Origin: Kaistella faecalis
GTDB lineage: Bacteria > Bacteroidota > Bacteroidia > Flavobacteriales > Weeksellaceae
Direction: 5' to 3'
NCBI RefSeq assembly: GCF_019195395.1
Contig: NZ_CP078067.1
Span: forward strand, 1,051,248 to 1,115,247
DNA length: 64,000 nucleotides
Shown here: piece by piece, positions 45,799 through 56,128 of the stretch
How the letters are laid out: each line of letters starts with the position of its first letter
Position numbering within the stretch: position 1 is the first letter of the stretch
Position numbers and translations under genes: made by a program
Notes under the pieces: generated by a model
What the model was told of the DNA's origin: nothing
The model's input: the letters and a program-made list of their open reading frames with translations, nothing else
Database searches by the model: none

Positions 45799-46762
45799 GG
45801 CTTAATGGTGTTTTTGCTGAAACAATATATGGATAAATAAAATAATAAAAACCAATAAGAGAAAGGGATCCAAAGATGAGCAGGATATTAAGAAAAACTG
45901 GCATCTGCAGTGCATATCTTGTAACATATCCTTCGAGAATTCCTGCAATAATAGTAAATGGAACGGTACTTAAAAATATTTTGAACGCATCTCTAAACCC
46001 AATTTTAAATGAATTGAAACGCGAATAAGTCTTAGGAAACAAAATAGATGCACCCAGGATTAATCCCGCACCCGCTTCTACTACCATGCTGAAGATTTCG
46101 AAAACACCGTGAACCCAGATGCCTTTTGCACTGTCTTTCAATGCCCCGTGCTCGTGGAAAAAGTACTGGAAAGAACCCAGCATAATACAGTTTTGCAGCA
46201 ACGCGAATAGGGTTCCTACGCCGCCAAAAATTCCGTAGAGAAAAAGAATGGCTCCAACCTTAAGGTTATTGAAAGTAATTGCAATCGTGCTTCCCCAATT
46301 AGATCCCTGCTGATAAACCCCGACAGCATTTCCTTTTTGGATATTTTCAATGGTTTTATTTACATATTCTTCACCCAGAATAATTTTTACAAATTCCTTA
46401 TCATAATACGCCGAAATAACACCTATTAAAGTAAAAAGAATGAAAAAAGCAAAAGCGTAGTACAGATAACGCCTGTACTGATGCATAAGGAGAGGAACTT
46501 CAGTCTTATAAAAATAAAGCAGCCGATTTTGTTCTGCTCTTTTGGTTTTATAAATTTTCTGAAAAATAAGGGAGGAAAGATTGTTAAGATAAACGGTGGT
46601 TTTGCTTTTTGGGTAGTAAGTTTGCGAGAAGGAAAGATCATTCACCAGGTTAATATACATCGACGAAAGATCATCAGGATTTTTTTTTATTTTTCCCTCA
46701 ATTACGCGCTCAATTCCCAACCATTTTTCTTTATTTTGCTTTATAAATGCAACCTCTCTCAT
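45755..46762 (-). CDS. SpoIIM/DUF95 family membrane protein
   Basis: Length 335. Cytoplasmic N-domain with helices (WLGIERVIEGKIKKNPDDLS), then five to six membrane helices with the family marks NNLKVGAILFLYGIFGGVGT, NCIMLGSFQYFF, HGVFEIFSMVVEAGAGLIL. Named for a sporulation protein, but this organism type does not sporulate; DUF95 relatives in MoxR clusters form a separate, uncharacterised branch. Its start is 22 bases from the divergent RDD start. First gene of the leftward operon. Confidence 0.87.
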   Translation of the reverse strand: MREVAFIKQNKEKWLGIERVIEGKIKKNPDDLSSMYINLVNDLSFSQTYYPKSKTTVYLNNLSSLIFQKIYKTKRAEQNRLLYFYKTEVPLLMHQYRRYLYYAFAFFILFTLIGVISAYYDKEFVKIILGEEYVNKTIENIQKGNAVGVYQQGSNWGSTIAITFNNLKVGAILFLYGIFGGVGTLFALLQNCIMLGSFQYFFHEHGALKDSAKGIWVHGVFEIFSMVVEAGAGLILGASILFPKTYSRFNSFKIGFRDAFKIFLSTVPFTIIAGILEGYVTRYALQMPVFLNILLIFGSLSLIGFYYFIYPYIVSAKTPLSHAVLPEKELRNHRK

Positions 46763-46784
46763 ACGAAGCTAAAATAATAAAAAT

Positions 46785-47537
46785 ATGTCGCTCATCGCTA
46801 TAAATACTTCACAAAATGTAAACATAAATTTCAATACAGCGAGTATCGGCGAAAGAATAGTGGCTTTTCTTGTAGATTTATTAATAAAAGCTGCTTATGT
46901 GCTTTTGATGTATTTCGTTTTTTTTCGGTTATTTAACCTGGGACAATTGTTGGATCAGTTTGATAGCTGGTCGAGAATGGCAATCATAATTCTTATTACT
47001 TTTCCGATTCATATCTACACGTTGGTTTGCGAAAGTTTGATGGAAGGACAGACTTTCGGGAAGAAACTTATGAAAATTAAGGTGGTAAAAATAGATGGTA
47101 TTCAGGCAAGTTTCGGCGATTATCTGATGCGCTGGTTTTTCCGTCTTATTGATGTTTTCTCAAATTCAGGAATTATCGGCTTAATAAGCATGATTGTATC
47201 GAAAAACAACCAGCGTTTAGGAGACATCGCTTCGGGCACAGCTGTTATTTCGCTGAAAAGTCAAGTCAATATTTCTCATACGATCCTGGAAAATCTTAAA
47301 GAAGATTATAAACCCGTTTTTCCGCAGGTTATTGCACTTTCCGACAACGACATTAGGATTATCAAAGAAAATTACCAGAAGGCCCTTAAAATTGATGACA
47401 GACAGGTTATCTCGAAGCTTTCTAATAAAATTAAGGAAATACTGAAGTTAGAGCCAGACTCGGTAAAATTCACCGAAAGGCAGTTCATTAATGTCATCAT
47501 TAAAGATTATAACTTTTACACCGGGAAGGATCATTAA
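46785..47537 (+). CDS. RDD family membrane protein
   Basis: Length 250. RDD domain in residues 15-165 with three membrane helices: GERIVAFLVDLLIK (the Arg-Asp pair), GQTFGKKLMKIKVVKIDG and RWFFRLIDVFSNSG, NQRLGDIASGTAVI. A soluble helical tail of about 80 residues follows (DDRQVISKLSNKIKEILKLE). Divergent from spoIIM with 22 bases between starts, so promoters must lie inside the opposing genes. The RDD-SpoIIM pairing is part of the conserved MoxR cluster. Confidence 0.87.
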   Translation: MSLIAINTSQNVNINFNTASIGERIVAFLVDLLIKAAYVLLMYFVFFRLFNLGQLLDQFDSWSRMAIIILITFPIHIYTLVCESLMEGQTFGKKLMKIKVVKIDGIQASFGDYLMRWFFRLIDVFSNSGIIGLISMIVSKNNQRLGDIASGTAVISLKSQVNISHTILENLKEDYKPVFPQVIALSDNDIRIIKENYQKALKIDDRQVISKLSNKIKEILKLEPDSVKFTERQFINVIIKDYNFYTGKDH

Positions 47538-47576
47538 AATTTTCAGTATATTTAAATATCCAAAAAAGAAAAAGAT

Positions 47577-47867
47577 ATGAAATACGAAAATAAACGATCC
47601 GGAAACGGCGGAGTAATTACCCTGAACAACGATGAAGAGGAAATCGGAAGACTTACCTACACGATTTTCCCTGACGATAGCAAACTGATTATTTCATTTG
47701 TGTTGGTTCATCCAAAATTTGAAGGTCGGGGTATGGGAAAGTACCTGGTGGAAGAAGGAATAAAATTCGCCCGGGAAAATAACTGGAAAATTTATCCGCA
47801 TTGTTCTTACGCACGGTCAGTAATGAACCGGATGAATGATGTTGACGACATCTTGCTTCAGCGATAA
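47577..47867 (+). CDS. GNAT-fold N-acetyltransferase, small (YjdJ type)
   Basis: Length 96, much shorter than ordinary GNATs. Acetyl-CoA loop in FEGRGMGKYLVEEGIKFAREN, and IYPHCSYARSVMNRM with the conserved Cys of the small Gcn5-like class. Substrate unknown. It lies 40 bases after the RDD gene, ending at a strong bidirectional terminator. Confidence 0.88.
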   Translation: MKYENKRSGNGGVITLNNDEEEIGRLTYTIFPDDSKLIISFVLVHPKFEGRGMGKYLVEEGIKFARENNWKIYPHCSYARSVMNRMNDVDDILLQR

Positions 47868-47871
47868 AAAT

Positions 47872-47906
47872 AAAAAAAACTCAAAGCTAATCTTTGAGTT
47901 TTTTTT
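47872..47906. terminator. Bidirectional terminator
   Basis: AACTCAAAG (47878-47886) with CTTTGAGTT (47892-47900), five-base loop, A-run on the left and T-run on the right. Serves the GNAT gene and, leftward, yebC. Confidence 0.88.
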
Positions 47907-47927
47907 ATTCTTAGAGGATACCGTGAA

Positions 47928-48668
47928 TTAAATACTTTCCATTAATTCATCGGTAATTTCCATATTATGGAAAACATTCTGTACATCGTCATCTTCTTCG
48001 AAACGGTCGAGCATTTTCATATTTGCCTTGAACTGGTCTTCGCTTACTTCTTTTGTATTATTAGCAATTCGCTGTAATTCGGCACTTTTAACTTCAATAC
48101 CCAACTCATCAAGTTTGTGGGAAAGCGTTCCGAAGTCTTCGAATGCGGTTGTAATCATTACCTCTTCATCATCACTTTCAACATCTTCGGCTCCGCCATC
48201 AATCATTTCCATTTCAAAATCATCCCACTCCATTTTAATTGAAGATTTATCGATAGAGAAGATTCCTTTTCGGTCAAAAATAAATGCCAGTTCTCCGTTC
48301 TTCCCTAGGTTTCCATCAAATTTATTAAAGATCGCTCTTACGTTTGCAACGGTTCGTGTGGGATTGTTTGTCGTACATTCTACAAAAAAAGCGACACCTC
48401 CCTGGCCGTAACCTTCGTAGGTAATTTCTTCATAGTTCTCTGCGTCAGCACCGCTGGCTTTTTTGATCGCACGTTCTACGTTGTCTTTTGGCATGTTGGC
48501 ACCTCTTGCATTCTGAATGCATCGGCGCAGCGCGGGGTTAGTATCCTGATCAGGTCCGCCGGCTTTAACTGCAAGTGCTATATCTTTTCCAATTTTTGAA
48601 AACGTTTTGGCCATCTTATCCCATCGGGCCATTTTTGAAGCTTTTCTGTATTCGAATGCGCGTCCCAT
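47928..48668 (-). CDS. YebC/PmpR family protein
   Basis: Length 246. MGRAFEYRKASKMARWDKMAKTF opens the fold, followed by GGPDQDTNPALRRCIQNA, ARGANMPKDNVERAIKKASG, VAFFVECTTNNPTRTVANVR and NGELAFIFDRKG. Long called a transcription regulator; recent work on the family (TACO1/YebC) supports a role in easing ribosome stalling at proline runs. MGRAFEY rather than MAGHSKW at the start is the Bacteroidota form. Confidence 0.93.
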   Translation of the reverse strand: MGRAFEYRKASKMARWDKMAKTFSKIGKDIALAVKAGGPDQDTNPALRRCIQNARGANMPKDNVERAIKKASGADAENYEEITYEGYGQGGVAFFVECTTNNPTRTVANVRAIFNKFDGNLGKNGELAFIFDRKGIFSIDKSSIKMEWDDFEMEMIDGGAEDVESDDEEVMITTAFEDFGTLSHKLDELGIEVKSAELQRIANNTKEVSEDQFKANMKMLDRFEEDDDVQNVFHNMEITDELMESI

Positions 48669-48690
48669 AATTTTAACGAATTAATAATTG

Positions 48691-48698
48691 CAAAAATA
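48691..48698 (-). promoter_or_regulatory. -7 box of yebC
   Basis: Minus strand TATTTTTG, 22 bases before the ATG. Confidence 0.45.
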
Positions 48699-48711
48699 AT
48701 GAATTTATATC

Positions 48712-48742
48712 AAAAAAAAACGCTCCCATTACTGAGAGCGTT
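48712..48742 (-). terminator. Terminator of the ompA-like gene
   Basis: AACGCTC (48719-48725) with GAGCGTT (48736-48742), followed on the minus strand by nine T. Confidence 0.8.
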
Positions 48743-48765
48743 CATTTATCTAGAAAAATAATTAA

Positions 48766-50226
48766 TTATTTTTTCTTTTTTACAGGTGCTTTCTTCACAG
48801 GAATATCAGATTTCTGATAAGTTGCCCATTCTGTAGCATCTTCAATTGCTTTTACAACTACTTTTCTATCTTGTTGTCTTTCTGCGTCTGTTGCAGTTTC
48901 TGGAACTACAGCTTTAGCTTCACCAACTCCGATTGATTTAAGATCACTTGGATCAACACCTCTAGCGTCTAATGCAGCAACTACTGATGCAGCTCTCTGT
49001 CTAGACAAGTTAAGGTTATAAGCTTCAGATCCTTTTTTATCAGTTTGACCTTCTAACAAGTAGTTACCACGATCTGCTTTGATAATTGTAGCAGCAGCAT
49101 CCAATCTTGGGCCTGATTCAGCTTTGATAGTAGCTTTGTTGAAATCGAAATAAATATTTTTCAATTCAGCTTCTACTTCTGTTGCAGTTACAGATTTAGG
49201 TTTTGGACAACCGTTGTATTGAGCAAGACCTGGAACTGTAGGACAAGCATCATCTTTGTCTAATACTCCGTCTCCGTCAGTATCTGGCCAAGGACAACCA
49301 TTGTTTTCAGCAGGACCAGCAACATCTGGACAAGCATCATCTTTATCTACAACACCGTCTCCATCAGTATCTGGCCAAGGACATCCGTTGTTTTCAACTG
49401 GACCAGCAACATCTGGACATTGATCATCTTTATCTGGAACTCCGTCGCCATCAGTATCAGGACAACCTTGGAACTCAGGTAAACCTGGAGTATCTGGACA
49501 TAAATCATCTTTATCTAAGATACCATCTTTATCTCTGTCTGTGTTACCGAATCTAAACAATAGGGAAGCAGAAGCTTGCCAGAAGTTAGCGACATCAGAT
49601 TTATCAATTGGAGTTGATACATAATCACCTTGGATACCAAGACCGAAATTCTTAGTTAACCAGAAGTTAGACCCTAATCCTGTTGCTACAGTAAAGTGAT
49701 CTTTTCTTCTCTGAGTTGAAGGTGTGTTATCTGCAAACCCTAAGTAGGTTTGTCCGTTAACATCAGTTAATGGGAAGTTTACACCTGAATAATCATGTCT
49801 CAAATAGTTTGCACCTACTCTTAAATAAGGATCAAACCAAGAATCTTCATTCCAAAGTCCGTTAAATTTGAACTGAAGACCTAAACCTGTCATAAGGAAG
49901 AATTCTTTCCCCATTCCGATTCTCTTATTGTCAACATTCCCTACAGAAGTTTGCCAATCAAGAACTAAGTACTTGTTTAAATTTCTTGCAACAGTTAATT
50001 TTGAAAGGGGAGGTGTAATTGTAAAGTTGTCGATATTATACAACTCGCCACCATCTCCACCGCCAAAAGCACGTGGGAAAAAGTCTCCCACTTGTCCTCC
50101 AGCTGCAACATGATTTACTCCGTGAGCACCAACACCGATAAGCCACGGGTTGCTGGTCGTCTGAGCGAAAACAGTAGAGGCAACAGTAAGTGCCAATGCT
50201 GAAATTCCTAATTTTAGATTTTTCAT
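48766..50226 (-). CDS. OmpA-family outer-membrane protein with thrombospondin type 3 repeats
   Basis: Length 486. Signal peptide (MKNLKLGISALALTVAS), beta-barrel (20-250), calcium-binding TSP3 repeats (255-345; DTDGDGVPDKDDQCP, DTDGDGVVDKDDACP, DTDGDGVLDKDDACP), then OmpA-like peptidoglycan-binding domain (IYFDFNKATIKAES ... YNLNLSRQRAASVVAAL) and a lysine-rich tail KKAPVKKKK. Anchors outer membrane to cell wall; such OmpA proteins are among the most abundant in Flavobacteriia. The TSP3 units are near-identical at DNA level in 49200-49500. Confidence 0.95.
   Translation of the reverse strand: MKNLKLGISALALTVASTVFAQTTSNPWLIGVGAHGVNHVAAGGQVGDFFPRAFGGGDGGELYNIDNFTITPPLSKLTVARNLNKYLVLDWQTSVGNVDNKRIGMGKEFFLMTGLGLQFKFNGLWNEDSWFDPYLRVGANYLRHDYSGVNFPLTDVNGQTYLGFADNTPSTQRRKDHFTVATGLGSNFWLTKNFGLGIQGDYVSTPIDKSDVANFWQASASLLFRFGNTDRDKDGILDKDDLCPDTPGLPEFQGCPDTDGDGVPDKDDQCPDVAGPVENNGCPWPDTDGDGVVDKDDACPDVAGPAENNGCPWPDTDGDGVLDKDDACPTVPGLAQYNGCPKPKSVTATEVEAELKNIYFDFNKATIKAESGPRLDAAATIIKADRGNYLLEGQTDKKGSEAYNLNLSRQRAASVVAALDARGVDPSDLKSIGVGEAKAVVPETATDAERQQDRKVVVKAIEDATEWATYQKSDIPVKKAPVKKKK
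49250..49480. repeat. Near-identical repeats encoding TSP3 units
   Basis: Two to three copies of a block of about 90 bases (CATCATCTTTATCTAC with GGCCAAGGACA) encode the tandem calcium-binding units. Recombination between copies could change the stalk length in frame. Confidence 0.6.
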
Positions 50227-50303
50227 AGAATTAAATGATTAAATAATTGATAATGCAAAATAAATATAATTTTTCGTTATAAACAAAGAATATTAGAGTT
50301 TTT

Positions 50304-50762
50304 TTAACTTTTCTTTAATATACGATCAAGATTTCTCTTATTTTCTCTTTCTTTGATACTTTCCCTTTTATCAAAGAGTTTTTTACCCTTCCCAAGTGCG
50401 ATAAGAATCTTGGCTTTCCCTGCGTTATTAATATATAACTTAAGAGGAATTATAGTGTTGCCAACATCTTTCAGTTTTTTTTCAAACTTCTGCAGCTCTC
50501 TTTTGTGCAAGAGCAATTTCCGTTCCCTTTTTGTTTTATGATTATAAAATGTTCCTAATTTATACTCATCAATCATCATATTGATGATGTATAATTCCCC
50601 ATCAATAAACTGACAAAACGATTCCGTAATACTTGCTTTAGAAGATCGCAAAGATTTTATCTCTGTACCCGTAAGCACCATACCAGCCTCGATTTCTTCT
50701 AAAATTTCATATTCGAATCGGGCCCGCTTATTGAAAATGTTAACTGTTTTTTCTATCTTCAT
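50304..50762 (-). CDS. smpB: SsrA-binding protein
   Basis: Length 152. Brings tmRNA to stalled ribosomes in trans-translation. Family sequence: NKRARFEYEILEEIEAGMVLTG split over the first beta-barrel strands, GTEIKSLRSSKASITESFC, KTKRERKLLLHKRE, and the basic tail KGKKLFDKRESIKERENKR that forms a helix in the mRNA path. Divergent from the ABC-F gene. Confidence 0.95.
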   Translation of the reverse strand: MKIEKTVNIFNKRARFEYEILEEIEAGMVLTGTEIKSLRSSKASITESFCQFIDGELYIINMMIDEYKLGTFYNHKTKRERKLLLHKRELQKFEKKLKDVGNTIIPLKLYINNAGKAKILIALGKGKKLFDKRESIKERENKRNLDRILKKS

Positions 50763-50791
50763 TTCAGTGCAAAAACCTTTGCCGGATATAA

Positions 50792-52549
<1,758 letters not shown>

Positions 52550-52572
52550 ACTGTAAGCACTCTAAAACAAAC

Positions 52573-52604
52573 AAAACCGTTCAAAATATTGAGCGGTTTT
52601 TTTG
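52573..52604 (+). terminator. Terminator after the ABC-F gene
   Basis: AAAACCGtTCAA pairs with TTGAgCGGTTTT, then T-run. Confidence 0.85.
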
Positions 52605-52639
52605 CTTTAAGCCCTCGCTCCTCTTCCATCCTTTTTTTG

Positions 52640-52647
52640 TATTTTTG
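52640..52647 (+). promoter_or_regulatory. -7 box of recJ
   Basis: TATTTTTG with seven bases before ATG 52655; leader of a few bases at most. Confidence 0.55.
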
Positions 52648-52654
52648 TGAGATT

Positions 52655-54364
52655 ATGAGTCAAAAGTGGATATACAAACCTGAACCAGATGAAGATATTG
52701 TTGATGGAATAAGCTCCTCGCTTGGTTTTGGCACGTTTGAATCCAAAATTCTCGTTCTCAGAGGAATTGATAACTATCAAAAAGCAAGGGAATTTTTTAA
52801 ACCCAACCTCAACGATATTCACAATCCTTTCCTCATGAAAGACATGCAGCTTGCTGTAGACCGTATTGCGACAGCAATTGAAAATGGCGAAAAAATTTTG
52901 GTCTACGGCGATTATGATGTTGACGGAACCACCGCTGTTGCGCTCATGTACCTTTACCTCAGCAAGATTGTAGATAAAAAATATCTCGATTTTTACATTC
53001 CCGACAGAAATTCTGAAGGGTACGGAATTTCCACAGAAGGAATCGATTTCGCAAAAGAAAATGGTTTCTCTATAATTATTGCGCTGGATTGTGGCATTAA
53101 AGCAATCGATAAAATTGAATATGCTAAAGAACGCGGAGTGGATTTTATTATCTGCGACCATCATTTACCTGGAGAAGAAATTCCAAAGGCAGTAGCTGTT
53201 CTCGATCCTAAAAGAAATGACTGCAGATATCCATTCAAGGAACTTTCAGGATGTGGAGTTGGCTTTAAACTTTGTCAGGGATTAAATACCATTTATAAGA
53301 TTCCCGAGGCAGAACTTTTTGAACTTACAGATTTACTTGCAATTTCTATCGCAGCAGATATTGTTTCTATGACCGGAGAAAACCGGGTGTTGGCAAAACA
53401 GGGACTGAAAGTATTGCGCAAATCCCGTAATTTAGGATTAAGAATGCTGATCCCGGAAGACAAATTGGCCACTTTTGAAATTTCCAATATTGTTTTTGAA
53501 ATTGCTCCCAAAATAAATGCTGCCGGAAGAATTTCACACGGGAAAGCTGCGGTTGAACTGATGGTATCAGACAATCTGAAACAGGCTCAGCAAATAGTGA
53601 ACGATATCATTACATTGAATGATTCGCGCCGCGAAATGGATATGAGCAGCACAACCGAGGCCCTTTTACAGGTCGAGGAAACCGGCCAGCTTCAGAATTT
53701 CACGACGGTAGTCTATGGTTCAAGCTGGAACAAAGGCGTTATCGGAATCGTAGCTTCCAGACTTATTGAAACTTATTACAAGCCCACTTTGGTTTTTACC
53801 GATGGGAATAACGGCGAAATGGTGGCGTCAGCAAGATCTGTTGCTGATTTTGACGTGCATGATGCACTCGAAAACTGCTCTGAGTTTTTCCTGAAATTCG
53901 GCGGACATCCTGCAGCTGCCGGACTTTCAATGGAAAAAGCCAAATTCGAACTCTTCAGGGAAAAGTTCGAAAAAATAGTTGCCGAAAAAATTCAGGAACA
54001 TCAAAAAGAACCCAGTATAAAAATTGATTCAGTTGTGCAGATCGATGACCTCAACAAGGATTTCTTTAACTTTCACAGAAAACTGGCACCATTCGGACCT
54101 CACAATATGAAACCTGTTTTAGTCTTGAAAAACCAAAAAGTTGCCGGCTACGTCAAAACAATGGGTAAAGACAACAGTCACATTAAATTCTACATCCGCC
54201 AGGAATCATCGGGTAGAAATATCGAATGCGTAGGCTTTAAACTTGGAAAATATGCTGAAGAGTTCAGGGAGAAATCGTTTGATATCGCATTCACCGCAGA
54301 AGAAAATCACTGGAAAGGCAATATTACCTACTACCTGAATATCCGTGACGTGAAGTTCAACTAA
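52655..54364 (+). CDS. recJ: Single-stranded-DNA-specific exonuclease RecJ
   Basis: Length 569 from ATG 52655 (MSQKWIYKPEPDEDIVD). 5'-3' ssDNA exonuclease of recombination and repair. DHH-family metal motifs: YGDYDVDGTTAVALMY, IALDCGIKAID, CDHHLPGE with DPKRNDCRYP, and LTDLLAISIAADIV; then DHHA1 with KFGGHPAAAGLSM and a C-terminal OB-fold (PVLVLKNQKVAGYVK). The frame is open back to 52589, but this would cover the previous terminator and the promoter. Confidence 0.95.
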   Translation: MSQKWIYKPEPDEDIVDGISSSLGFGTFESKILVLRGIDNYQKAREFFKPNLNDIHNPFLMKDMQLAVDRIATAIENGEKILVYGDYDVDGTTAVALMYLYLSKIVDKKYLDFYIPDRNSEGYGISTEGIDFAKENGFSIIIALDCGIKAIDKIEYAKERGVDFIICDHHLPGEEIPKAVAVLDPKRNDCRYPFKELSGCGVGFKLCQGLNTIYKIPEAELFELTDLLAISIAADIVSMTGENRVLAKQGLKVLRKSRNLGLRMLIPEDKLATFEISNIVFEIAPKINAAGRISHGKAAVELMVSDNLKQAQQIVNDIITLNDSRREMDMSSTTEALLQVEETGQLQNFTTVVYGSSWNKGVIGIVASRLIETYYKPTLVFTDGNNGEMVASARSVADFDVHDALENCSEFFLKFGGHPAAAGLSMEKAKFELFREKFEKIVAEKIQEHQKEPSIKIDSVVQIDDLNKDFFNFHRKLAPFGPHNMKPVLVLKNQKVAGYVKTMGKDNSHIKFYIRQESSGRNIECVGFKLGKYAEEFREKSFDIAFTAEENHWKGNITYYLNIRDVKFN

Positions 54365-54375
54365 GCTTTTTAGAA

Positions 54376-55527
54376 TCAAAGCGTTTTATGCCTTTCGAAC
54401 TCTTTGTTTCTGTCAAATAGATATCGGTAAGTTGCTAATTTTCTGGTAACTTCTGTTTCGAGATTCTCGGCAATCCTGATCATTTTCGGATTAAAATCTC
54501 CAATCCACTGCATTTCATAGTCTTCAAACTGCGTGGTTTTCCGGAAATGTTTCGTGCCTTCCCAGATCATATATCCGTCGATACCTTTGCGTTGCCATTC
54601 GGGAACGATTCCAAAAACTAATCCTACCATTTTTTTGTTGGTTTTGAATTTCTTCACCCACAAAAATTTCAGTTTTTGCCATAATCCAAATTTTCCGTCG
54701 AGAAATTTAAACCATTGATTCAGGTCGGGAATATTCATCCACATTGCAATTGGTTTTTCATTTTCGTAAATAAACCAGGAAATATGCTCATTAATTACAG
54801 GCTTAAGTGTAGTAAAAAGTTTTAAGGTATGTACCTTAGTAAGTTGTTTGCCTTCTCCATGACTGGCCCAGGCTCTGTTATAAACTTCCGTGAAATCCGC
54901 AGCAAATTTTTCCAGCTCATTCACCTTCATTCTTCTAGCGGAAATGGCGGGGTTTTTAGAAATTCTATCATGCATACGGACAAAATTTTCATTTACAGAT
55001 GCATGAATCTTTCTACCGAAACACAACTGATTGAAGTAGATTTTGAAACCATAATTCTCAAAAAGCTCCTGGTAATAAGGGGCATTATAGTTCATGGCAT
55101 ACAGCGGCTCCGAAAAGCCATCGATCAAAAGACCCCAGAATTGGTCGCGCTCTCCGAAATTAATCGGTCCGTCCATCGCTTCCATACCTTTTTCCTGAAG
55201 GCGGTTTTTAGCAAAATTAAATATGAAATCGGCGGCGTTCTGATCATTAATACAGTCGAAAAAACCTATTCCGCCTGTTGGCTGTGATTGTCGGTATTTT
55301 TTATTAATAAAAACTGCAATCTTACCAATGGTTTCATTTTTTTCGTTGTAGAAGAGAAATCTCTCACATTCACCAAAGCGGAAAAATTTATTTTTTTTGG
55401 GATTAAAGACCGCCTCAATGTCTTTATCGAGCGGGCGGATGTAGTTTTTGTCATCAGCAAAAAGTGCTGCAGGGAAATTCAGAAATATTTTAGCGTGATG
55501 ATCTGAAACGACTTGTACTACCTTCAT
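54376..55527 (-). CDS. Tandem GNAT-like protein, unknown substrate
   Basis: Length 383. Looks like an acyl-CoA N-acyltransferase fold: N-terminal domain with GKIAVFINKKYRQ, GGIGFFDCINDQNAADFIF and MDGPINFGERDQFWGL, C-terminal domain with VFGIVPEWQRKGIDGYMIW, where QRKG is the acetyl-CoA loop. I know this family only as a conserved Bacteroidota protein without assigned role. Convergent with recJ (11 bases between stops). Confidence 0.65.
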   Translation of the reverse strand: MKVVQVVSDHHAKIFLNFPAALFADDKNYIRPLDKDIEAVFNPKKNKFFRFGECERFLFYNEKNETIGKIAVFINKKYRQSQPTGGIGFFDCINDQNAADFIFNFAKNRLQEKGMEAMDGPINFGERDQFWGLLIDGFSEPLYAMNYNAPYYQELFENYGFKIYFNQLCFGRKIHASVNENFVRMHDRISKNPAISARRMKVNELEKFAADFTEVYNRAWASHGEGKQLTKVHTLKLFTTLKPVINEHISWFIYENEKPIAMWMNIPDLNQWFKFLDGKFGLWQKLKFLWVKKFKTNKKMVGLVFGIVPEWQRKGIDGYMIWEGTKHFRKTTQFEDYEMQWIGDFNPKMIRIAENLETEVTRKLATYRYLFDRNKEFERHKTL

Positions 55528-55531
55528 ATCT

Positions 55532-55539
55532 CAAAAATA
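55532..55539 (-). promoter_or_regulatory. -7 box directly before the GNAT-like gene
   Basis: Minus strand TATTTTTG, four bases (AGAT) before the ATG; almost the same as the rmuC layout. Confidence 0.5.
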
Positions 55540-55606
55540 AGAATAATTTTCAGTGATAAACAGTTATGATTTTGATTTTTTCATAATTTTATAAAAACAT
55601 TAGTTG

Positions 55607-56128
55607 GTGAAAAAGACGCTGATCATTTTTGCACATCCTCATTTCGAATACTCACATGCCAATGCAGAGTTAGTAAAAGCCTATGATAATCTTGACAATG
55701 TTGATTTCAAAGATTTGTACGAAGAATATCCAGATTTTCATATTGCAAGTTTTCGCGAAAGGAAGAGAATCCGTGAATATGAAAGGTTGGTGTTTCATTT
55801 CCCATTGATTTGGTTCACCTGCCCTCCGCTTCTGAAACTTTGGATTGACGAAGTTTTCGATATCAAATGGATGGCGGAACAGAATCATCCGTTACAGAAT
55901 AAAGATGCTTTCATAATTGTAACCTTAGGTGGCAAAGAAGAAAATTATTCTCCAGACGGACTTTATACAACCACGGTTCCGGAGCTGATGAAATTCCTTA
56001 TTCTTTCCCTGAAAGTAAACGGCATACAAGTAAAGGAAATACTGGCGATACATAACGCCGACGAATTAACAGAGGTAGATTTAGCAAAATATACAACAGA
56101 AATCCGGAAAACCTTGCGTACACCATGA
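55607..56128 (+). CDS. KefF-like NAD(P)H-dependent oxidoreductase
   Basis: Length 173 from GTG 55607 (KKTLIIFAHPHFEYSHAN); a TTG one codon earlier is also possible, no ATG fits. Flavodoxin-like quinone reductase: LIIFAHPHFEYSHANAELVK and FHFPLIWFTCPPLLKLW, LGGKEENYSPDG. In E. coli KefF is the subunit that activates the KefC glutathione-gated potassium efflux system. Here the stop overlaps the start of the Kef transporter (ATGA), matching that role. Confidence 0.88.
   Translation: MKKTLIIFAHPHFEYSHANAELVKAYDNLDNVDFKDLYEEYPDFHIASFRERKRIREYERLVFHFPLIWFTCPPLLKLWIDEVFDIKWMAEQNHPLQNKDAFIIVTLGGKEENYSPDGLYTTTVPELMKFLILSLKVNGIQVKEILAIHNADELTEVDLAKYTTEIRKTLRTP

Noticed and set aside
45755-46762. Sporulation gene
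   Set aside because: SpoIIM homology is by family only; the surrounding MoxR cluster and a Bacteroidota host argue against sporulation.
40458-47537. MoxR cluster as an anti-phage system
   Set aside because: No nuclease, toxin, NTPase-effector or mobile-island signs; it sits among housekeeping genes.
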